Source of the DNA: Saccharopolyspora gregorii
GTDB taxonomy: Bacteria; Actinomycetota; Actinomycetes; Mycobacteriales; Pseudonocardiaceae
Assembly (NCBI RefSeq): GCF_024734405.1
Contig: NZ_CP059556.1
Location: 1,612,001 to 1,676,000, forward strand
DNA: 64,000 bases
Direction: 5' to 3'
Program-made: the position numbers and the translations under genes
Notes under the pieces: generated by a model
Told to the model about the DNA's origin: nothing
Database searches by the model: none
Seen by the model: the letters and a program-made list of their open reading frames with translations, nothing else
Shown here: in pieces, positions 60,510 to 64,000 of the stretch
Layout: every line of letters starts with the position of its first letter
Numbering within the stretch: the stretch's first letter is position 1

Positions 60510-61277
60510 TCAGTCCGGGATCGTGAACGTGTACGACCAGTGGAACCGGCTGGCCGCGTGCACCCCTCGGGCGAATTCGATCGGGCGACCGTCGGCGGTG
60601 CAGACGGTTCGCTCCAGGATCATCACGGGTTCGCCCGCGGGAAGTTCGAGCATGGCGATCTCGTCGGGTGCGGGCATGCGCGCGTGCACCGATTCGGTGA
60701 TGCGGTCCGGTTCCAGGCCTTGTGCGGTGAGGACGGCGAAACCGCCGCCGCGCCCGGCCGGGCCGACGGCCGGGTCGACCAGCGCCGTGCCTTCCACGTC
60801 TTCGACGCGGTAGTAGCTGGTCAACGTGTGCGTGGGGGAGCGTTGGTCCCTGACCAGGCGGGCACGTTCGTACACCTCGGTGCCGGGTTCGATTCCGAGC
60901 GCGGCGGCGGTGTCGTCGTCGGCTTCGGTTCGGCGCACGGTGTTGCTTTGGTCCGTCGCCTGCCAGGGTCTGCCGGAGGCTTCCCGGTCGGCGGCGAAGG
61001 CGACGACGTCGCCGTGCTTCCACTTGCTCTTCGCGTAGCGGTCCGCGCCGAGCCGTCGCATCGGTGGCTGGGAGCGCACGACCGTGCCGCGTCGCCGGAT
61101 CGGCGTGACGAGTCCTTCGGCTTCCAGCAGGGCGATGGCGCGGCGCACAGTGCCGAGGTTGACGTCGAACGAGGCCGCCAGGTCGGCCTGCTTGGGCAGC
61201 GTGGTGTCCGGCGCGTACTCGCCGGAGATGATCTTTCGGCGGAGGGTGTCGGCCACGAGTCCGTAGCTGGTCTGCAT
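60510..61277 (-). CDS. GntR-family regulator, HutC/UTRA subfamily
   Basis: A 255-residue regulator. The N-terminal winged helix (VADTLRRKIISGEYAPDTTL, QADLAASFDVNLGTVRRAIA, RRRGTVV) is followed by a UTRA ligand domain ending PIEFARGVHAASRFHW and SYTFTIPD. It lies upstream of the DUF218 gene and divergent from a small orphan gene, with an AT-rich spacer containing a perfect 12-bp palindrome. Probable autoregulator and repressor of both neighbours; ligand unknown. Confidence 0.92.
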   Translation of the reverse strand: MQTSYGLVADTLRRKIISGEYAPDTTLPKQADLAASFDVNLGTVRRAIALLEAEGLVTPIRRRGTVVRSQPPMRRLGADRYAKSKWKHGDVVAFAADREASGRPWQATDQSNTVRRTEADDDTAAALGIEPGTEVYERARLVRDQRSPTHTLTSYYRVEDVEGTALVDPAVGPAGRGGGFAVLTAQGLEPDRITESVHARMPAPDEIAMLELPAGEPVMILERTVCTADGRPIEFARGVHAASRFHWSYTFTIPD

Positions 61278-61366
61278 GGCCCTCCCGTCGGTTCGTCACG
61301 CGCCGCGACTGGAACGCTACCGTGCCGACTCATTCGGGCATTGATCATACGATAGATGGACACCTA

Positions 61367-61378
61367 TTGACCGGTCAA
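61367..61378. promoter_or_regulatory. Perfect palindrome TTGACCGGTCAA
   Basis: Twelve-base perfect palindrome in the AT-rich divergent spacer (61278-61424) between the UTRA-GntR gene and the small gene at 61425; probable GntR operator. Confidence 0.55.
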
Positions 61379-61424
61379 GATCAAGGAGGCGAAATAGAAG
61401 TACATCTAAAAGAGGAGGCTGAAC

Positions 61425-61673
61425 ATGACGACCCTTGTTCCGGGAATCGACGACGAACCGCAGCGGGAATGGCTCTGCCGGTGCTCCGTCGGATCGGCGG
61501 ACGTCGCGATGTGCGAGATCGGTGTCATCGCGGGTGACGTCGAACTGCGCGTGCCGGACGGAGAAGCCCAGTTCCGCTTGAGCGGCAACGAGATTGCGGT
61601 GTTCCGCCGGTCGCTCGACGAGGCGATCGAGGTCGCGGCGGCCGACCGCGCGCGCAGGCGCACGGGGGGCTGA
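61425..61673 (+). CDS. Small orphan protein divergent from GntR
   Basis: An 82-residue soluble protein: WLCRCSVGSADVAMCEIGVI has three Cys (CRC and C), then short beta-like segments and a helical Arg/Ala-rich end. ATG preceded by GAGGAGGC. Unknown family. Its position opposite a UTRA-GntR regulator with a shared palindrome suggests it is a target of that regulator. Confidence 0.65.
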   Translation: MTTLVPGIDDEPQREWLCRCSVGSADVAMCEIGVIAGDVELRVPDGEAQFRLSGNEIAVFRRSLDEAIEVAAADRARRRTGG

Positions 61674-61720
61674 CGGCGGACGAGTGGCGGCGGCCCACGA
61701 CGGGGCCGCCGCCGTCGACA

Positions 61721-64000
61721 TCACCGTCCGCCGAGCCCCGCCAGGACGTCCGGGAGGGCATCGCCGGTGTGGACCACGCCGAGGCGCTGGGTGGCGCGGG
61801 TCAGGGCCACGTACAGGTCGTTGAGCCCGCGCGCCGACTCGCCGAGGATCCGGTCCGGGTCGGCGACCAGCACCGAGTCGAACTCCAGGCCCTTCGCCTG
61901 CTCCACGGTGAGCACCACGGCCCGCGCTTCGAGGCCTTCCTCCTGCGCCCCGACCTCCGCTTCCGGCACCTGCTCGGCGATGCGGCCGCCGACCTCGGCG
62001 AGGTGCTCCGGCGGCAGCAGCACCGCGAGGGTGCCCTCGACGGCGGCGAGCTCGTCGCGCACCAGGCCCGGCAACGCCGCGGCCAGCTCCGCCTCCGGAA
62101 CCCGCCGCGTCCACGGCTGGTGCCCGCTGGTGCGCACCGAGGTCGGCGCCTCCAGATCGGTGTCGAGCTCGTCGAGCACGTCGGCGGCGACCGCCATGAT
62201 CTCGGCGGGCGTCCGGTAGTTGACGGTCAGCTCGGCGAGCTTCCACCGGTCCATCACGTACGGCGACAGCACCTCGTCCCACGACGCCGCGCCGCCGAGC
62301 GCCCCGGTCTGGGCGATGTCGCCGACGAGCGTCATCGACCGGCTGGGGCAGCGGCGCATCAGCACCCGCCACGCCATCGTGGACAGCTCCTGGGCTTCGT
62401 CGACGATGACGTGCCCGAAGGTCCAGGTGCGGTCCTCGGCGGCGCGTTCGGCGGCGGTGAGGTCGCTGCGGGTGCGGTGGCGCTGCGCGAGCAGTTCGGC
62501 GTCGAGCACGTCGGAGACGCGGAGCCGTTCCTCGTCGGCGATCTCCTCGTCCTGCTCCATGATGTGCAGCACGCCCTGGGCGTAGGCGAGTTCCTCGCGC
62601 TCCTGCCGCGCCTGCTCCTCGCGGGCCTTGGTGTCGTCCTCGCCGAGCAGTTCGGCCAGCTCGTCCAGCAGCGCGGCGTCCGCGGGCGTCCACGCCGACC
62701 CCGGCGCGCGCAGCAGCAGTTGCCGCTCCTGGTCGGTGAGGTGCTTGCGGGCGGCGGTGGTGAGCCGCTTCGGCACGCTGAGCAGGTCGTCGAGGAGCTG
62801 CTGCGGCGTCAGCTGCGGCCACAGCGAGTCGAGCACCTCGGTGACTGCGTCGTCGGCGCGCAGCTCGGCGCCGATGTCGTCCAGGTCGCGGCGGTCCAGC
62901 AGGTCCCGGCCGAGCCGGTCGGCCACCTGCCTGGTCAGCCCGGAGACCATCTCCTTGCGGAAGATCTTGCGGGCGTGGTTGTGCGGCTTGCGGGACCGGC
63001 GCGCGCGGCTGCGGGCGTGCGAGACGAGGTTCTTGCCGATGGTCAGCGGCTCCCGGTCGAACAGCACCTCGATCGGTTCCCGCGGCACCCGCTGGCGGTC
63101 CCGCACGGCCGAGTTCAGCACCTGCACCATCGCGCCGCGGCCCTTGATCTCCGCGGCCTCCGCCGGTTCGAGGGCGGTGGCGTCGATGCCGGGGAACAGC
63201 TGCCCGGCGGTGGACAGCAGCACGCCGGTCTCGCCGAGCGACGGCAGCACCTGCCCGATGTAGCGCAGGAACGTCGAGTTCGGCCCGACCACGAGCACGC
63301 CGCGCTTGGTCAGCTGCTCGCGGTAGGTGTAGAGCAGGAACGCGGCGCGGTGCAGCGCGACCGCCGTCTTGCCGGTGCCCGGCCCGCCCTGCACCACCAG
63401 CACCCCGTTCATGGGGGCGCGGATGATGCGGTCCTGCTCGGCCTGGATGGTGGCGACGATGTCGCCCATCTGGCCGGTGCGGCGCGCGTCGAGCGCGGCC
63501 AGCAGCGTGGCCTCCCCGGCGAGGCCGAGGTCGCTGCCCTGCTCGCCGGCGTCCAGGTCGAGGATCTCGTCCTCGAGGTCCACCACGGTGCGCCACTTGC
63601 TGCGCAGGTGGCGGCGCCGCCACACGCCTTCGCGGGCGGCGGCGGTGGCCAGGTAGAACGGGCGTGCCGCCGGGGCGCGCCAGTCGATCAGCAGCGGCTC
63701 GTACTCCCGCTCCTCGTCGAACAGGCCGATCCGTCCGATGTGGAAGACCTCGTCGCTGTCCAGGTCCAGGCGCCCGAAGCACAACCCGTGCTCGACCGCG
63801 CTGAGCTGGGTCAGCTTGTCGGTGTACATGGTGGTGGAGATGTCGCGCTCGGTCCGGGCCTGCGGCGTCCCGCCGGTTTCGCGCAGCGTGTCGGTGAGCC
63901 GCTTCGTGGCGTCCCGGCGGAGTTCGTCGAGTTTGTCGTAGAGCGTCGAGACGTACTGCTGCTCGGCGGCTAGGTCGTCGGTGCGGTCGGGTCCCCGATC
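61721..64000 (-). CDS. HelD-type superfamily 1 helicase, N terminus beyond the window
   Basis: The frame is open to the right edge, so the start lies outside; 759 residues are visible. The first ones (EQQYVSTLYDKLDELRRDAT) are a coiled-coil-like HelD N terminus. Walker A is VVQGGPGTGKTAVALHRAAF, followed by ATPase motifs VDEAQELSTMAWRVLMRR, LVGDIAQTGA, VNYRTPAEIM and C-terminal VEQAKGLEFDSVLV, LYVALTRATQRLGV. HelD proteins bind RNA polymerase and remove stalled complexes; related actinobacterial HelR proteins can give rifamycin tolerance. No rifamycin-associated element was sought beyond this edge. Confidence 0.93.
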   Translation of the reverse strand, partial: DRGPDRTDDLAAEQQYVSTLYDKLDELRRDATKRLTDTLRETGGTPQARTERDISTTMYTDKLTQLSAVEHGLCFGRLDLDSDEVFHIGRIGLFDEEREYEPLLIDWRAPAARPFYLATAAAREGVWRRRHLRSKWRTVVDLEDEILDLDAGEQGSDLGLAGEATLLAALDARRTGQMGDIVATIQAEQDRIIRAPMNGVLVVQGGPGTGKTAVALHRAAFLLYTYREQLTKRGVLVVGPNSTFLRYIGQVLPSLGETGVLLSTAGQLFPGIDATALEPAEAAEIKGRGAMVQVLNSAVRDRQRVPREPIEVLFDREPLTIGKNLVSHARSRARRSRKPHNHARKIFRKEMVSGLTRQVADRLGRDLLDRRDLDDIGAELRADDAVTEVLDSLWPQLTPQQLLDDLLSVPKRLTTAARKHLTDQERQLLLRAPGSAWTPADAALLDELAELLGEDDTKAREEQARQEREELAYAQGVLHIMEQDEEIADEERLRVSDVLDAELLAQRHRTRSDLTAAERAAEDRTWTFGHVIVDEAQELSTMAWRVLMRRCPSRSMTLVGDIAQTGALGGAASWDEVLSPYVMDRWKLAELTVNYRTPAEIMAVAADVLDELDTDLEAPTSVRTSGHQPWTRRVPEAELAAALPGLVRDELAAVEGTLAVLLPPEHLAEVGGRIAEQVPEAEVGAQEEGLEARAVVLTVEQAKGLEFDSVLVADPDRILGESARGLNDLYVALTRATQRLGVVHTGDALPDVLAGLGGR

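Overview
The window is high-GC actinobacterial chromosome. GTG starts, ATGA/GTGA start-stop overlaps and leaderless-type promoters (TANNNT six bases before a start codon) are common. The gene set points to an arabinogalactan-containing, probably Pseudonocardiaceae (Saccharopolyspora-like) genome: an AftA-type galactan arabinosyltransferase, a eukaryote-type IleRS under a T-box, a SAM-IV riboswitch and a PriA-type HisA. The genus is inference. Most of the window is core biosynthesis, with accessory blocks between.

Layout. 0-8 kb: small membrane protein, T-box-controlled ileS, SAM-IV-controlled PLP enzyme of the cysteine desulfurase fold, lspA-rluD. 8-16 kb: HTH fusion protein, P450, aftA, two membrane or exported proteins, LON-domain protein. 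15.6-19.9 kb: nrtR divergent from nadABC across a 23-bp palindrome. 20-23.6 kb: nitrilase / FCD-GntR / MHS transporter / DUF2848-like cassette with the same candidate operator in both divergent promoters. 23.9-26.8 kb: small membrane protein, SAM methyltransferase, secreted M14 carboxypeptidase. 27-41.7 kb: histidine genes split into hisDCB-orf and hisH-orf-priA-hisF-hisI by about 8.6 kb carrying an esterase, dctA with a DcuS/DcuR-like two-component system, soxR, a PucR-like regulator and a split transketolase. 41.9-48.3 kb: TetR regulator, then trpE, a Trp-associated membrane protein, a 30-codon ORF coupled to trpC, and trpBA. 48.4-52.4 kb: lgt and an ABC importer for iron-siderophore or cobalamin. 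53-59 kb: gltBD. 59-64 kb: PH-like membrane protein, DUF218 protein, UTRA-GntR regulator, small orphan protein, and a HelD-type helicase running off the right edge.

How they connect. hisG, hisE, trpD, trpF and trpG are absent; PriA probably supplies the TrpF step, linking the two amino-acid blocks. lspA and lgt are the lipoprotein-processing enzymes. The nad, C4-dicarboxylate and nitrilase cassettes each pair a regulator with its likely targets.

Most unusual non-coding content: (i) two same-orientation copies of a structured 149/163-bp element, each between convergent genes, one at the interruption of the his genes; (ii) about six 28-30-bp tandem units that look like copies of the 3' end of the adjacent nitrilase gene; (iii) a shared GntR operator. 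No CRISPR array, rRNA, tRNA, insertion sequence or prophage was recognised. All calls are by reading; no database search was run.
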